DNA of 64,000 nucleotides from Mermis nigrescens (lineage: Eukaryota; Nematoda; Enoplea; Mermithida; Mermithidae): assembly GCA_036768485.1 (NCBI GenBank), contig JAVLUZ010000165.1, positions 806,001 to 870,000 on the forward strand. The letters are read 5' to 3'. Made by a program: the position numbers and the translations under genes. Of the stretch, positions 1-30,602 are shown in pieces (within the stretch, counting starts at the first letter, position 1; every line of letters begins with the position of its first letter). The notes beneath the pieces were generated by a model. The model had not been told where the DNA came from. It saw only the letters and a program-made list of their open reading frames with translations, and ran no database searches.

Positions 1-250
1 TCGTAAAAAAGTGCGTTTTTTAAGTGTCTTTAGCTCATTTTCGGCTCACAAGTGTTAAACTTTTGACGCTTCGCGTCATATACTTATTTTTTGCATATAT
101 TTTATTCAGTTTACTCGATTTTTACAAATTTTTTAGATTTTTAATGTTTTTATGTTTTACAAAGAAGCAGCATTGTCCGAAACTGTACCCATCATTTCTA
201 GCCCAAGAACGGTACTTTTTAAAATTTCCTAAATCGCAGAAGACGAAGCT
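1..250 (-). repeat. Dispersed repeat family B copy (partial)
   Basis: The sequence contains the family-B core seen elsewhere in the window (CAAAATATAGTCAAAAA-like, GCGCGAAGCG, AAAGTACCGTTCT on the minus strand). It runs off the left edge. No coding capacity is seen. Confidence 0.5.
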
Positions 251-1119
251 TGAAGAGATTTCGACCGAAAATAGTCATCAATTCGACAGAAAAAAGCGCG
301 CTTTTCAGCTTAATAATTAATTAAACAGCACAATTGCGATAACCGAATACGACAGCAGGTTAAAGGAAGTCAACAATATACAAGAAATAAGAAAATTAAG
401 AATACATAAGATGTAAAAAACTTAAGACAGAAATAAGTAAGAAATAAAAATTTAGGACAAGGCAATGATAAAAGATTGAAGAGTCATTCAGTCAGTGGCA
501 GATCTAGGATTTTCAAATGGGAAGCGGTGCCCCAATTTCTCTAGAAGCAGTCGAAAACGGGTCAAAAAATAATTTTCTCTCTCGTGCGAAATAACGTTTT
601 TTCGGCGTTTTACTTTGTCTAATTTCATAAGAAATCGCTTTTGGCGCAAAATTTTTTTGTTTACAATTCTGAGATTTTTGACAATTTTATGCAAAAAAAT
701 CATTAAATTTTCTTTCACTTTAGCTAAAATTTGTTATATTTATCCGGAAGGGCTTTCAGGAGCTTGAATTACTTCTCGATTTCCAGTTATCAGCAGCATT
801 TGACGCAAACCGTATTTTTTAAGATTATCGCTTAAGGCAGAAAAACTGTGCCAAAATAGCGTTTATGCACTTGCAATCGTTTTGAAACCTATTCTCCGGC
901 AAAAATATGACTTCCAGGCCGCAAAGAAAATAAATAAGTATCATTAATAGGTATAATCCGGCGCGAAGCGCTGATCCGAGAAATTTCACTGACGGCCATA
1001 AATTATTGCAAATTACATATTTATTTTTTATCTCGCCAATTATCTTGAGCCAATCAGGGAGGCGGCCGTCCCTTCACCGCCCTTCCTTAAATCTGCCCCA
1101 TGTTTTCAATAATTCAAAC
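251..1119. other. Non-coding intron sequence of guanylate cyclase
   Basis: I see no further kinase or cyclase exon on the minus strand here. A sequence with the hAT-MITE-like end CAGTGGCAGATCTAGGATTT starts near 493, and AAGCGCTGATCCG lies near 967. These could be ends of a decayed element, but no target duplication was found. Confidence 0.3.
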
Positions 1120-20300
<19,181 letters not shown>

Positions 20301-20980
20301 TTCTTTGTAAATTCGAAATTTCTGAAACGAAATATTTAACTTTATAACGTATGTTATGATTAGCTCGTAAGTTGTTTAGCTTATCTCATCATCTTATCAT
20401 GATTACGAATATTCTCGAAGCTCGTGCTTTCGCTTCAACAAATTTCAATGATAAATCCGAGCAAAGCCGCATTGGTTAATTAATTAGTCGTTAATTAGCC
20501 CACATACGATGTTGACTTTAGGAGCCGAATTGAATGTGTTGATAAGATTAAGATAATTACACATTCTGAGAGACTCGAAAATCGATCTTTGAAAGAGCTG
20601 GAGAGCATTCAAATTGTTTTTTTCAGATTATAGTACGACATGAAATCATTATATCATATCTAGACAAACTTCTGCTTGCAGTAAAACAAGGAGGAAAAAA
20701 TAAAAGCATATTTTGCTAATATGTACATGAGGAATCTCTTTCTAGATTAAAAAACTCAAATAATAGTGAATCGGAATTTCCTTATGAATTGACGAAAAAA
20801 CAACAAATTCAGCTTCATTGTATTATTCAGTTAGAGATTTTGAAGTTGTAACTTCTGGATAATCGGGCCGAACTGTCTTTTATTAAGTTATAAATATAGG
20901 CTTAAAGTTTTCTAATTCTTGAATTTTCTAAATGCCAATTTTTCGTACCGATCCTCTAATCTTAGAATATCGGTACACCA
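20301..20980. other. Region upstream of guanylate cyclase start
   Basis: This is the only stretch between the start codon and the next transposon, so the promoter and 5' UTR may lie here. I see no secure TATA box or splice leader site. Confidence 0.3.
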
Positions 20981-21517
20981 GGGTACGCAGTTTCATAAAA
21001 ATGTCAGTTGATATTAGTAATATTTATTAGGAATTCCTGTTTCACAAAAAATAATATTAGTAATAAATGTTAGTAATGATATTAGTAATAGAAAAAACCG
21101 GTTTTCTAGAATATCAGTCGGTCGTTACATAAAATATTACCAAATCACTAATAAATATTACTAAAATCACCAATATTATTACCACATTAGTAGACGATTT
21201 ATAACCGTCTGTTTCATAAACATATTAGTGGCACTAATACTAATAAAATCTCATCCGATATTCGCCTAATTTTTCATTAGTCTTTATTCACCAATATTTA
21301 AGGGTATTAATGCTTCCCTATGTATGTGAAATTTAGTTTAGTAGTAAAAATTTAGTAGTACAAAGAGTCAAACGATACTTCTGCGAAATTTCAGATAATT
21401 TTGACTACTTTTCATAAAATGACAGGATTTTCCCTGAAGCGTACATTTTGTACGACCATTCAATATTATGCATGAGTAATTTGTATGCATACTTTTCATT
21501 TTTAGAATTTGTATAAA

Positions 21518-21619
21518 ATGGATTTAAGTTCCGATTCTGAACAAGAAGATTTAGCCGCAATTGCTTATTTCGGTCGACGTCCACGGATTTTTAGAAATCG
21601 AATTGACTTTAAAAAATAA
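21518..21619 (+). pseudogene. N-terminal fragment of Harbinger-type transposase
   Basis: The 33-residue frame begins MDLSSDSEQEDLAAIAYF, then GRRPRIFRNRIDFKK, then stop. An acidic Ser-rich start followed by a RRPRxFRxRxDF segment is typical of the transposase N-terminus in this superfamily. The rest of the protein is absent, because the minus-strand Myb-like remnant overlaps immediately. Confidence 0.6.
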
Positions 21620-21772
21620 AAATCCTATACTGATGGCCTGATCTTTGATTTTAAGCCATTCTTGTTGCTTATCGCTGGCGGTTATAGTATCATCAAATTT
21701 GGCGAATAAAAGTTTCTTCGAATCATTAATGCGCTTCAATAATGATAATTTAATCTCGTTATCTTTTGGCAT
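21551..21772 (-). pseudogene. Myb/SANT-like DNA-binding protein of Harbinger element, truncated
   Basis: The frame starts MPKDNEIKLSLLKRINDSKK, then LLFAKFDDTITASDKQQEWL, KIKDQAISIG. This matches the LFxKFxxxxTxxxKxxxWxxI pattern of Myb/SANT-like (NAIF1-type) DNA-binding domains that accompany Harbinger transposases. The C-terminal part runs into the antisense of the transposase fragment and is probably not native. Confidence 0.65.
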
Positions 21773-22239
21773 GATAAACTCATAAAGGCTAAATTATAAA
21801 AAGTTAAAAAAGTGAATGCAAAAAAACATAATCTGCACACGAAAAGCAAATCAATGCACAAAACAACAATCAACAATACGCAGGTACTTATAAAATTAGT
21901 AATAATATTAGTAATATTTATTATTGCTCTGTGAAATGGAAAATAATGGAGTAATATTTATAACTAATTACTGGTATTATTACTAGTACTAGTAATATTA
22001 TTAATTTAATGTAACAAAAAATAATGAGACTAATATTTATTAGGATATTAGTGGTAATATTATTGGTAATTATTATTAGTCTTCTATGAAACCGGGCCCA
22101 GGTTTTCCAAGACATATGCAAATTAGCTTGGATATCTGCAAAAGACCTTACCTTGTGATCGTAGATCCTTGCGATTTATAAATTAAAGCTGAGATGGACA
22201 CTTCTTACCCTCTAAAATTAGCCTACTACCCACAGCTAT

Positions 22240-22400
22240 ACGTAGGCGTGGGAGAGAAGGCTTGGGGGTTTAAACCGCGAGATTCAAAAATACTCTAGCA
22301 GATTAAGGCGGACCCCTAAAAATGAATTTTTGGCGTATATTTTGCGCTTTTTTTTATTTATGTTCCATTCAGACCCCAAAACTTTGGTCAAATTAGCTGC
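22240..22400 (+). repeat. Dispersed repeat family G copy
   Basis: It begins AGGCGTGGGAGAGAAGGCTT and continues with GCGGACCCCTAAAAATGAAT and CAGACCCCAAAACTTTGGTC, as in the copies at 40715 and 44150. Confidence 0.5.
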
Positions 22401-22559
22401 TCTTGTGTTGCGTCTCTAGTTCGCGTAGGAACACTGAAAATGATGACAATCGAAAACAGCATATTTTATTAGATTTACCGATAAATCACTCAGCCGCCTA
22501 ATTTATAGTTTCCAAGTTCTTAAATCATCCTTGCCCCAAAAAATATCTTTTTTCCGCGC

Positions 22560-23340
22560 ATAAACAGCCAATTCATTTGGCAATATTTCGCCAACGAACG
22601 ATTTGTTTGCTTAGAGACGGTTTTACAGTCATTTTTTCTAATTTTTTTCCGTCTGGCAACGGAGAATTGCCCCGTTGCTCGCGTCCGGTTGTTACCAGAC
22701 GGGCTCTGTCAATTTCCGCCCACTCGAATCATCTTTTTTATCAACGACTCCGATGCGCCGACGAATTGGATTTTTTCTTCAGCTAGTCGTTAAGCTAATT
22801 CGCGAACGTTGAGGCAATTATCTTTTTTTATTTTATCAGAGAAAAGACGAGGGCTAATCCGCAAGGACGCCTGGTCAGGCAAAACGTGGGAGGTATTAAC
22901 CCATTTTGTATTTCGCCGAATAGGGTTGTTTACCGACCGAATTTGGGCGGGCCATTCCGCCTTGTAAATTACCATGAAAGCAGTTCGTTATTCGCCATGG
23001 GCATTGGTCGAAAAAAATGTGGCTAGAAACCGCAAAAAATCCAATTCGATCCGCTTGTTTCTACGTCGAACAATGTGCGTTACGTTCGACAATAGGTCCG
23101 ATGGTTGAAAAAGCTGGATAATCAATACGTTTTACGTAAATAATGTTTCGCGACATATTTTTTGACTAAATATTCCATCATTTCACTTTGTACGCTTCTT
23201 TTATCATGTTGTTTCGTGCATCCCTTCAAGTGATTGTGCACCATACGGTGAGTATGACGAGATTTTTCGATGGTGTGGGTATTGGGTCTAAGGAATCGAT
23301 GGGCTTGCTGACTCAGTCGGTCTAACGAGACGGGACCGGG
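22560..23340. other. GC-richer, coding-like segment of unknown nature
   Basis: Base composition here is clearly higher in G+C than in its neighbours. On the minus strand, 23330-23122 reads open with LSQQAHRFLRPNTHTIEKSR, MVHNHLKGCTKQHDKRSVQS, then a stop. Frames at 22577-22786 (plus) and 22790-22975 (minus) are also open. I could not join these into one protein or match a family. It could be a lost exon, a decayed retroelement or an unrecognised gene. Confidence 0.3.
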
Positions 23341-23615
23341 CATGCAGGTGGGGTGAGGAAGTTTTTGGGGGTCTAGAGACCGCCAGAATAAAAAAATGGG
23401 AAATTTTCTCAGGAAAATGAGGCAAAATAAAGGCAAAAAACGTATGCAAATTCAAAATTTTCTTTAAAAGTGTTTCAAATTGACCAGAAATCGTATAATA
23501 ACGCGTAGCGCTTAACCACTTATTGAGGTCATTTGGGCTCAAAAAAGCTCAAATCTTGATCCCCCAGACAAGCTGACCCCCTGCCCAGATTGGCCATGCT
23601 GTGCACCTATAGACG
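23335..23615 (+). repeat. Dispersed repeat family C copy
   Basis: It reads GGGGGTCTAGAGACCGCCAG, then TTGACCAGAAATCGTATAAT, and ends AGATTGGCCATGCTGTGCAC. Confidence 0.7.
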
Positions 23616-23761
23616 ATACCTTTTACGCACACATACATCCTCGCATGATTTTTTGGCTAAAGAATTTTGAGGCTCTTGTGCACGAAGAAGTCTTGGAGCG
23701 ATCTTTGGACGGCAACGAATGTACGATGACTTTTTGATGGATGCAGAACTATAGTTTTAAC

Positions 23762-23951
23762 CAGGGGCGGATTTAGGGGGGGCGGGGCGGCCGCCCCCTC
23801 ATTGGCCCAAAATAGTAAGAAAAATTAAGCATTTTTTGAGCGATTTTTTTAGCGATTTTCGGGTGAAAACGGCTAATTTTTCCGCCCAAGTCAGGATTCC
23901 GCCCCCCTTAGGGTACCGCCCCCTCTTAGAAGAATCCTAGATCCGCCACTG
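23762..23951. mobile_element. hAT MITE, 190 bp, perfect 8-bp target duplication
   Basis: The ends CAGGGGCGGATTTAG and CTAGATCCGCCACTG are near-inverse. The element is flanked on both sides by GTTTTAAC (23754-23761 and 23952-23959). There is no coding capacity. A close relative with its own duplication lies at 60126-60286. Confidence 0.93.
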
Positions 23952-23999
23952 GTTTTAACGCTTTTCTAGACATTTTTCAGCAGAAAATTTAGTATCGTA

Positions 24000-24880
24000 G
24001 GTATCTATTTGGTCTCAAAAGCGCGATTGAAACTCCGCCATCCATCTTCGTACAATCTGAACATCATGTTTTCCATCTACCTGTTCTACTTTTTTCAAAC
24101 TTTTTTGCAGGAAGTTAAAACTTATTTGGCAACTTGGCGCTGTTTTATGTTATTCCAATAACCCGATTCTATTAGCATTAGGCAACAGCAGTGTATCATT
24201 TCCGATTGATTTAACACCATTCATTTCGGCTTTCAAAGTCAGGTAAATATGCATCTTTAGCTGAAAAATTGTAAAAAATTTTGGAATTAGTGCTTGTCTA
24301 TTTTATTATTAACTCAATTTAGGACTTATGAACTCAGTCTAGGACAGCATGGCTATGCATGTTCAGTCGGAAAAAGGTAGATCGAGGGGTATACATGTGC
24401 AGTATGTCTGAAAATTTTTTCGGTCGTTGGATTTTTTCGGTTATCTCTGTACATGCACAGTCCGCACAAAAAATGGTCGTGTCCCAACACTGCCACCACG
24501 AGTACCAACATTGCCACCAGACATGGTCCTAACTTTGCTTCGCACACTTACACAACGCTTCACATATTGACGTTGTCGTGGGGGTTTAATCCTTCTTGAG
24601 GTATTACTATCGAGAGGTGTTATTACCTCCATTGAGAAGTTAGAAGTTAGGTATTGAAGGAGCACTTTAGAAACGAAACAGTCTTCTAGACAACTTCGAC
24701 ATGACAATACATCATAAATGCTGTCATAGAATTACTATACAAAAAACTTAGGATTAAGCCTCTCACCAGTTCTTGATTTAACCCCTCCCTAACGTCCCTA
24801 AGTATTATCTATGAAAATTAGATACCTAATGCTTTTAGATTTTATGTGCACCTCCATATGCATACACACATAAGTACAAA
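24000..24880. other. Intergenic, nothing confidently recognised
   Basis: No dispersed-family copy or gene is clear. A stretch near 24485-24530 (CACGAGTACCAACATTGCCA) recurs inverted at about 25370-25410 (GGACTCGTGGTGGCAATGTT). Confidence 0.4.
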
Positions 24881-24885
24881 GGGCC

Positions 24886-25160
24886 GCAACCATAGGTGAG
24901 CAGCATCTAAAATTCTGAGGAGGGTACAATTTTTCAAAGGTCAAAAAATGGTCTTAGAAATGGTGGTATGGCTAAAAAACGCCATTTTTCAACGTTTCTC
25001 ATCGAGCACTATTTATTGACATCAAAAAATTGCGAAAAACCAGGAAAATTTCAAAAATGAATTCTGGGGGAGTATTGTTGTTTCTGGTGGGGGGGTTACT
25101 CGGCCTTCTGCGGGGAGTAGAGGGTGCATCATACCCCCCTCCAAACTCCCCTACCCACGT
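24886..25160 (+). repeat. Dispersed repeat family A copy
   Basis: The core is AATGGTCTTAGAAATGGTGG, then CATCGAGCACTATTTATTGA. The left end is CATAGGTGAGCAGC and the right end CCCTACCCACGTGTAG. A family-E fragment follows to about 25330. Confidence 0.75.
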
Positions 25161-25409
25161 GTAGCCGCAACTAAATTCCTGGAAAGGATCTGATGGGGCA
25201 AACATCGAGGAAAAAGCCTACAATTCTGGGAGGTCTACCGACTTCTGAGGCGTTTTTGGGACTTTGAGCTCCTCCCCCCGCCCCTTACGACAACGTCCAT
25301 GTGTGACTCGCTCTATGAATGTTAGAAATCACGGCGGCAATGCTGGGGCTCAAGGTGGCACATTTGGGACAGTGGCAATGTTAGGACTCGTGGTGGCAAT
25401 GTTGGGTAT

Positions 25410-26320
25410 TGCGGGTGTATAGGTTCGCTGATGCGCGGTTCTCCTATTTCTCAGACTGTTGTCTATCTTATCTTAGGGCCGAGATATGGGGTGATCCCTG
25501 CTATTAGTAAAACGAATAGATAGCTTGTTCAAATTTTACTTACATATAGTAAAGTATCGTCTGAGTTTTCTGAGAAAAAAGTAGAAATGGCGATCAAACA
25601 AATCATTCGTATAAATACAGAAAAAAATAATATCGAAAACGAATGGATGATGCTGACGCTAAGCTAAGTTAGCGCTGGAAAACACGCCGTAGGACCGCTA
25701 CAAAAGATCTACAAGATTCGAACGTTAAATCAGGAAGTGAAGCGATTTCGTTAACCTAAGCTGTTTTTTATAATATTTTAGACAATAGGTACTATAATTC
25801 CTTTCTTGTTCTACCAGATTTTGCATTTTTGGTTTGAAGTGGAATTAGCACCAGCCTCTTTTACATGCCTGTTTCTGTGTTGTATCTATTACGCGTTAAT
25901 ATTTAGTACATAAATTACGGTCGTTGTATCATTTACATGCTGGTATTTATTGACGTGCGTGCATATACGACCTTATGAACTTATGCCCTTTTTACCTTAT
26001 GGAATGCACGTGATTTTACAACTTGCGGCGGCGTGCGCTCTTATCTGCATTGTTTTAAGCTCATACTGCAGCGGCGCCTTTGATTAGCGGCTCGCTTGCT
26101 CTTTTTACGGCTGATCGCAATGCAGGCAACTACTGGGAAACCCCTAGAGATCGATAATTGGCACAACACCCCAAGAATTGCATTTTCGCATTGTTTTGGA
26201 CTTTACCCCATTTAGACTCAAGAATGCTCATGCTGCCTGTGTATGGTCGTAGGTACACTGGGTGAATTATTTGATTACAAACTACTACATGGGTACCTAC
26301 CTACCTGTCTAACTACCTGT
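25410..26320. other. Intergenic, nothing recognised
   Basis: I see no gene, inverted repeat or family copy. A short plus frame at 26329-26583 just beyond has no family match and runs into the minisatellite. Confidence 0.4.
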
Positions 26321-26569
26321 TACTGTACATGTCAGACTACTATGTTGAGGTCAAAAATAAGGACAGATCAATCGAGATAGCGCACCCAGCCTTTCACCCC
26401 TCCGGGGTTGATAAATGGGAAGCTACACTTGTGTGGCGAAGGTTAAAGCCCTTGGGAGTCGCGACACCTTGTGGTATCTCAGCGAGAATCACACCTCGAT
26501 GTGTTAATAATACTCAGTATTGTATAGTTAGCCAATCTTTAACCTTTTTCTTGACCTTTATTGGCCTTA

Positions 26570-26766
26570 TGCTGGCCATCTGACTATGCTGGCCATCTGA
26601 ATACACTGGCCATCTGAACCAGTAGGCTGGCCATCTGGATATGCTGGCCATCTGAATATGCTGGCCAACTAAATACACTGACCATCTGAATATGCTGGCC
26701 ATTTGAATATGCTGGCCATCTGAACTAGGCTTCGGCCATCTCAATACGCTGGCCATCTGAATATTC
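26570..26766. repeat. 17-bp minisatellite
   Basis: There are about 11 tandem units of ATATGCTGGCCATCTGA, with point changes and occasional insertions (for example ACCAGTAG before one unit). The open frame on the minus strand here simply translates the repeat. Confidence 0.93.
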
Positions 26767-26799
26767 TTATATGCATCTGTCTTTGTCAAATTAAGCAGT

Positions 26800-27600
26800 G
26801 TCAAAATCAGCCGCAAGGATTATTTTTACTCTGTGGACTAAGAACGCTGTAACTTTGCCTTTATTATTTTTTTGATTTTTTTGACCGAGTGTTTTCCATA
26901 GTTTCATTCTTCTTTTTTAAATACGATTTTTGTTTAAACAAACAGCAACGTCAGCCAGCTATTTCAGCAAAAATCATAACAGCCTCTGATCAATCGTCTT
27001 GAAAGCACAAGTTATCCCTCTTATAATTTTCGTTTTCGATTAGTTGTGACTTGTGAATTTCAATACACTCGATCGTATATTCATGCAATTCAAATGTTAT
27101 TTCAAATACGTGAATTTGCACGTATGTACCAACACTAATAAAACTAAAAATATAAAAAAACTAAAAAATCTTTTAATTATTAACTACATATGAAAATGTA
27201 CTCTTTTTCATTGAATGCAGACTGTTTCTTGCAAAAAGTACTAAATCTTGATAAATGTTAATGTTTGGAATGTGCTTTTCGTGATTCAATCAGATTGAAG
27301 CTTGCTTTTGATTACAGATAAATAATATTTGAAAAATATGTTAAAATTGCAGAAAAAATGTGACAAAATCGGACACATTATGCTCAAAGATGGCCATTCG
27401 GTGCGTGCCAAAAAATTTAAACTGCGAGTCAAAACGTCGCTAAAAACGCTTTAAATCGGCATATATTTTCCTCAATTTTCTATAAAACTTGACATTCTGG
27501 GGGATCAGCAGATTTTTACGGGGGTCAACAGTCAATCTGAATGGTCAACCTTTAAGGGCACACATACAACTGATTATATTTTATTTTAAGTATATAAAGA
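26800..27600. other. Intergenic; family-B-like fragment near its end
   Basis: About 27360-27560 resembles family B (GCGAGTCAAAACGTCGCTAA). The remainder is AT-rich and unassigned. The 5' UTR of the LINE below may begin in this stretch. Confidence 0.35.
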
Positions 27601-27624
27601 TATAACGTTATTAAGTTTGCTACG

Positions 27625-28455
27625 ATGGTCGGCAAAAGTAAACGTGTCATCAGTTCCATGTCGGCTGATAATACGTTCGACAAATATTTGTGTCCGGAGT
27701 GTAGATACGAAGTCCACGAAAATTCTTTGGCTATTCATCGCGACTTCTGCCAACGTTGGCTGCGTTCAAATTGTCTAAAACTGAGCGACGAAGCCTACAA
27801 CTTTCTCTCGAAATGTATCAGTTATTTTTTTGCCCACGTTGTCTACCAGCCGGCAAACATTTTTTCGCCGACGAACATAAATTAGCTGCATTTGAAAAAC
27901 GACTCGATAGCTTCCAGACATAGGTGAATGACAAACTGGATTTTTTGGCCAAAAAAATCGATTTGGTGGCTTCTGTTCGCGTCAAAAACTCGTCGGTTTC
28001 ACCAGTTAGCCTGGACGTGAATAAAATAGTTGTTACTGCGGTTAAGGATGCGTTAGAAGCAGATTCAAAAAAGACTACTGCTGTGCTACAAAAATTTTTC
28101 CTCAAAGAACGACGACGCTCGTCTGGAAGATGACGTCAAAAAATTTATCGCCCTGGCCGGTTTTGACGACTCAAAAATCGTCAACGTTCGACGGTCTGGT
28201 CCGATTGTTAAAGCACGTCGTGATGGCACGACTTGCCACGCATCATTAAGATCAAGTGCGACTCAGAAACGTCGAAAATGGAATTGATAAAGGCAGTGAG
28301 CAGATACGCCGATCGCGGACGTAAGTCGAAGGTTTACGCCCTTCCGGATCGTTCTTGGCAACAAAGGGAAGCATTTAGACATTTGAACTCTGAACTAGCT
28401 GAGAAACGGAATGTGGAGACGAAGATTGGTTTATTTACCGTAATTCGTATGAATT
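27625..28455 (+). pseudogene. LINE ORF1: PHD-like zinc finger and RNA-binding-like C-terminus, frameshifted
   Basis: The start MVGKSKRVISSMSADNTF leads to CPEC, then H..FC..W and C, then (after a shift at the T7 run near 27826) CPRC. This is the Cys/His spacing of a PHD-type finger known in CR1-group ORF1 proteins. The middle (NDKLDFLAKKIDLVASV) is helical. The C-terminal part includes PRIIKIKCDSETSKMELIKA and KVYALPDRSWQQREAFRHLN, the nucleic-acid-binding tail. There are at least three frame breaks (about 27826, 28098 and 28225) and an in-frame TAG near 27921. Confidence 0.7.
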
Positions 28456-28539
28456 GAAAAAGTTTTTACGTAAACCGTATTTACCTCGAGCATAGGGTTT
28501 TACGGCCCCTAAGAAAACCGTTTTTCAGGCTAAAAATGA

Positions 28540-30336
28540 CCAACATGGTTTAAAATGTATTCTTTGTAATTCTAGGAGTCTTGTTAATAAGCTCAGTGAA
28601 CTTCAGGCAATGCTTACTTCTGCTATCTACGATTTTGTGCTAGTTTCCGAGACCTGGCTTTCAGAGGCCATAACTGATGGCCTTCTTTGTACCTCATCTG
28701 GTTTTGATGTGTATCGGTATGATAGGTTAGATCGTAGAGGGGTGTTGCTATATTTTACAAAACTTCGTTAAAATTTTGCAAAATTGAATTAAAGGATTTT
28801 ATGGCTGATTTTCCTGAAACTCTTGTTTGTCATTTTTGCATGAATTCTAACGAAATCATCTGATTTGTCCTGTGTTATAGGCCGCCAAAAGTATGATCCT
28901 GATCATGCACAGCAACTTTGCTTACTTTTTGAAACCTACATAGAAAATACGAAAAATTGCATTGTACTCGGACATCTTAATCTGCCTGATTTATACTTAA
29001 ACTCGAATTCTGTACTTCGAAACCCTCTGACTCGGTTATTTCATGATTTCTTTTTAAACCTGGGTTTAGTGAGCCTAGTAGAAATAACAATTTTCTGGAT
29101 ATATAGTTTTGTGCACTTCTTATGATTTAGTAAATAACGTAAATATTATCGAACCTTTTTCTGACAGTGATCATGAAATGATTTCTTTTACTTTAGAAGC
29201 TGAAAATGAAAATAAATCTTGCACTTTTATACCAGATTTTCGGAAAGCTAATTTTGAAGCCTTTGAGGCTTGTTTAGCATCAGTTCAATGGGAGATTGTT
29301 TTTTCTTGCATAACCGTTAATGATTTTTACGAAAGTTTTTTGTCTGTAATAGATTTTGTTATTTCAGAATTTGTCCCAAAAAGAGGTAATGCCCGTAGAA
29401 AAGTTCTGCCTACGATTTTTTACAAATTGCAAGGCCGTAAACTGAGACTTTGGAGGAAGTACAAAATTGACCGTGTAACGCTGAAGTCTCAGAAAAGTGC
29501 AAAACCTTAAGCAAAGAGATCAAAATAGCAACTAAACAATTTTTACTGTTGAGGAGAGTCATTCGATAGAATCAAATAACTTTAAGAATTTTTACTCTTT
29601 TGTTGATAAGCGTCTGAGTAGTAAAAAGAAAATACCGTTACTTAGAAACCTTGACAGCGATCTTATTGTTGAAGACGTTGACAAAGCTGACATTTGTGAC
29701 AAATTTTTTGCATCATTTTTGTATGATATTGTTTTGCTTGATTTTCCTAGTAGAATTAGATGCAAATTTGATCTTTCTGCTGTTTAAGGTGCTTTAAACC
29801 GTCTCCATCACTGTCAATTGGCCCTGATGGAGCTATGCGCCTTTTTCGTTAAGAAGCTAAAATTATTTTTGGCACAACCGCTTGCCATAATTTTTACAGT
29901 CTCTTATAGGACAGGAAGCCTGCAAATCTTTGGAGCCAAGCCATTGTAGTGCCTATGCACTAAAAACGTGACATGTCATCTCCTGAAAACTACAGACTTA
30001 TATCCCTCTGCTGCGTCTAAAGAATTATGTGTTGTACGCTTAGAACTCCGGCGGCTTCACTTTAATTTAAGCATGGTCTATTCTATCGTCAATTTTCAGA
30101 CTTTGCCTTTTGAAAAAATTCTTACCTTCAACATGCTGTCAAATCGTGCAGTAAACTCTCGTAAACTAATAATTAACAAATCGAATTTGAATATTAGAAA
30201 ATACGATTTTTGTAATCGTGTGGTTTCTTTGTGGAATTCTTTGCCTGAGCAAGTTATACGAGCTCCTAACTCGAAAGTATTTATGATAAGATTGAAACAT
30301 CTTGAGTTTACCAATTTTCTTATGGGCCGTAATTAA
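28540..30336 (+). pseudogene. LINE ORF2 copy 1: endonuclease plus C-terminus, RT palm lost
   Basis: Endonuclease motifs: CNSRSLVNKLSELQ, DFVLVSETWLSEAITDG, YRPPK, GHLNLPDL and SDSDHEMISF. The linker includes FYSFVDKRLSSKKKIPLLRN. After ENYRLISLCC the RT domain stops and the distal segment VVSLWNSLPEQVIRAPNSKV follows. The reading frame is broken several times (for example at about 28770, 28862 and 29120). Confidence 0.75.
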
Positions 30337-30602
30337 GCGCATTATTCGTTTGCCTTTACGCGTCCAAGTCCATCAAATATTATCCTAAAATTTTTTAGCA
30401 ATTATACTATATTTCTTATGTAACATTTCATTAGTTTGTTCACTAACATTGATGACGAATAAATTTTGATTCGATTGATTTTATTATTATGATTGTATTA
30501 AATTATCATTAATGTTATTGATTATTATTTTTTCAAAATGTTTTGCCCTGAAGTAAGGCCTTAATTCCTGAGCCATAAAGCGCCGTCTTAAATAAATACG
30601 TC

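Larger units (their letters stand above)
20981..22100. mobile_element. PIF/Harbinger-type element, internally deleted
   Basis: The outer ends GGGTACGCAGTTTCATAAAA (20981) and the inverse of CTTCTATGAAACCGGGCCCA (22081-22100) form a diverged terminal inverted repeat. The flanks inside are full of ATTAGTAATATTTATTAG-like direct and inverted repeats. Inside are two gene remnants in converging orientation: a plus-strand transposase N-terminus (21518-21619) and a minus-strand Myb/SANT-like protein (21551-21772). Autonomous Harbingers carry just such a pair, so this looks like a deletion derivative in which the transposase body is lost. Confidence 0.7.
27600..30480 (+). mobile_element. Non-LTR retrotransposon (CR1/L2-Jockey group), copy 1, RT core deleted
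   Basis: ORF1 with a PHD-like finger (27625-28455) is followed by an ORF2 with an endonuclease N-terminus (from about 28540) and a short C-terminal part ending at 30336. The sequence passes from ENYRLISLCC (about 29984-30015), the start of the RT, directly to the post-RT segment LELRRLHFNLSMVYSIV. The catalytic palm is therefore missing. Many frameshifts and stops are present, so the copy is dead. Confidence 0.85.

Noticed and set aside
26570..26766. Regular repeats as a CRISPR array
   Set aside because: Units are 17 bp with no unique spacers, and the genome is eukaryotic.
26514..26816. 100-codon minus frame with repeated QHIQMASI-like units
   Set aside because: It translates the 17-bp minisatellite.
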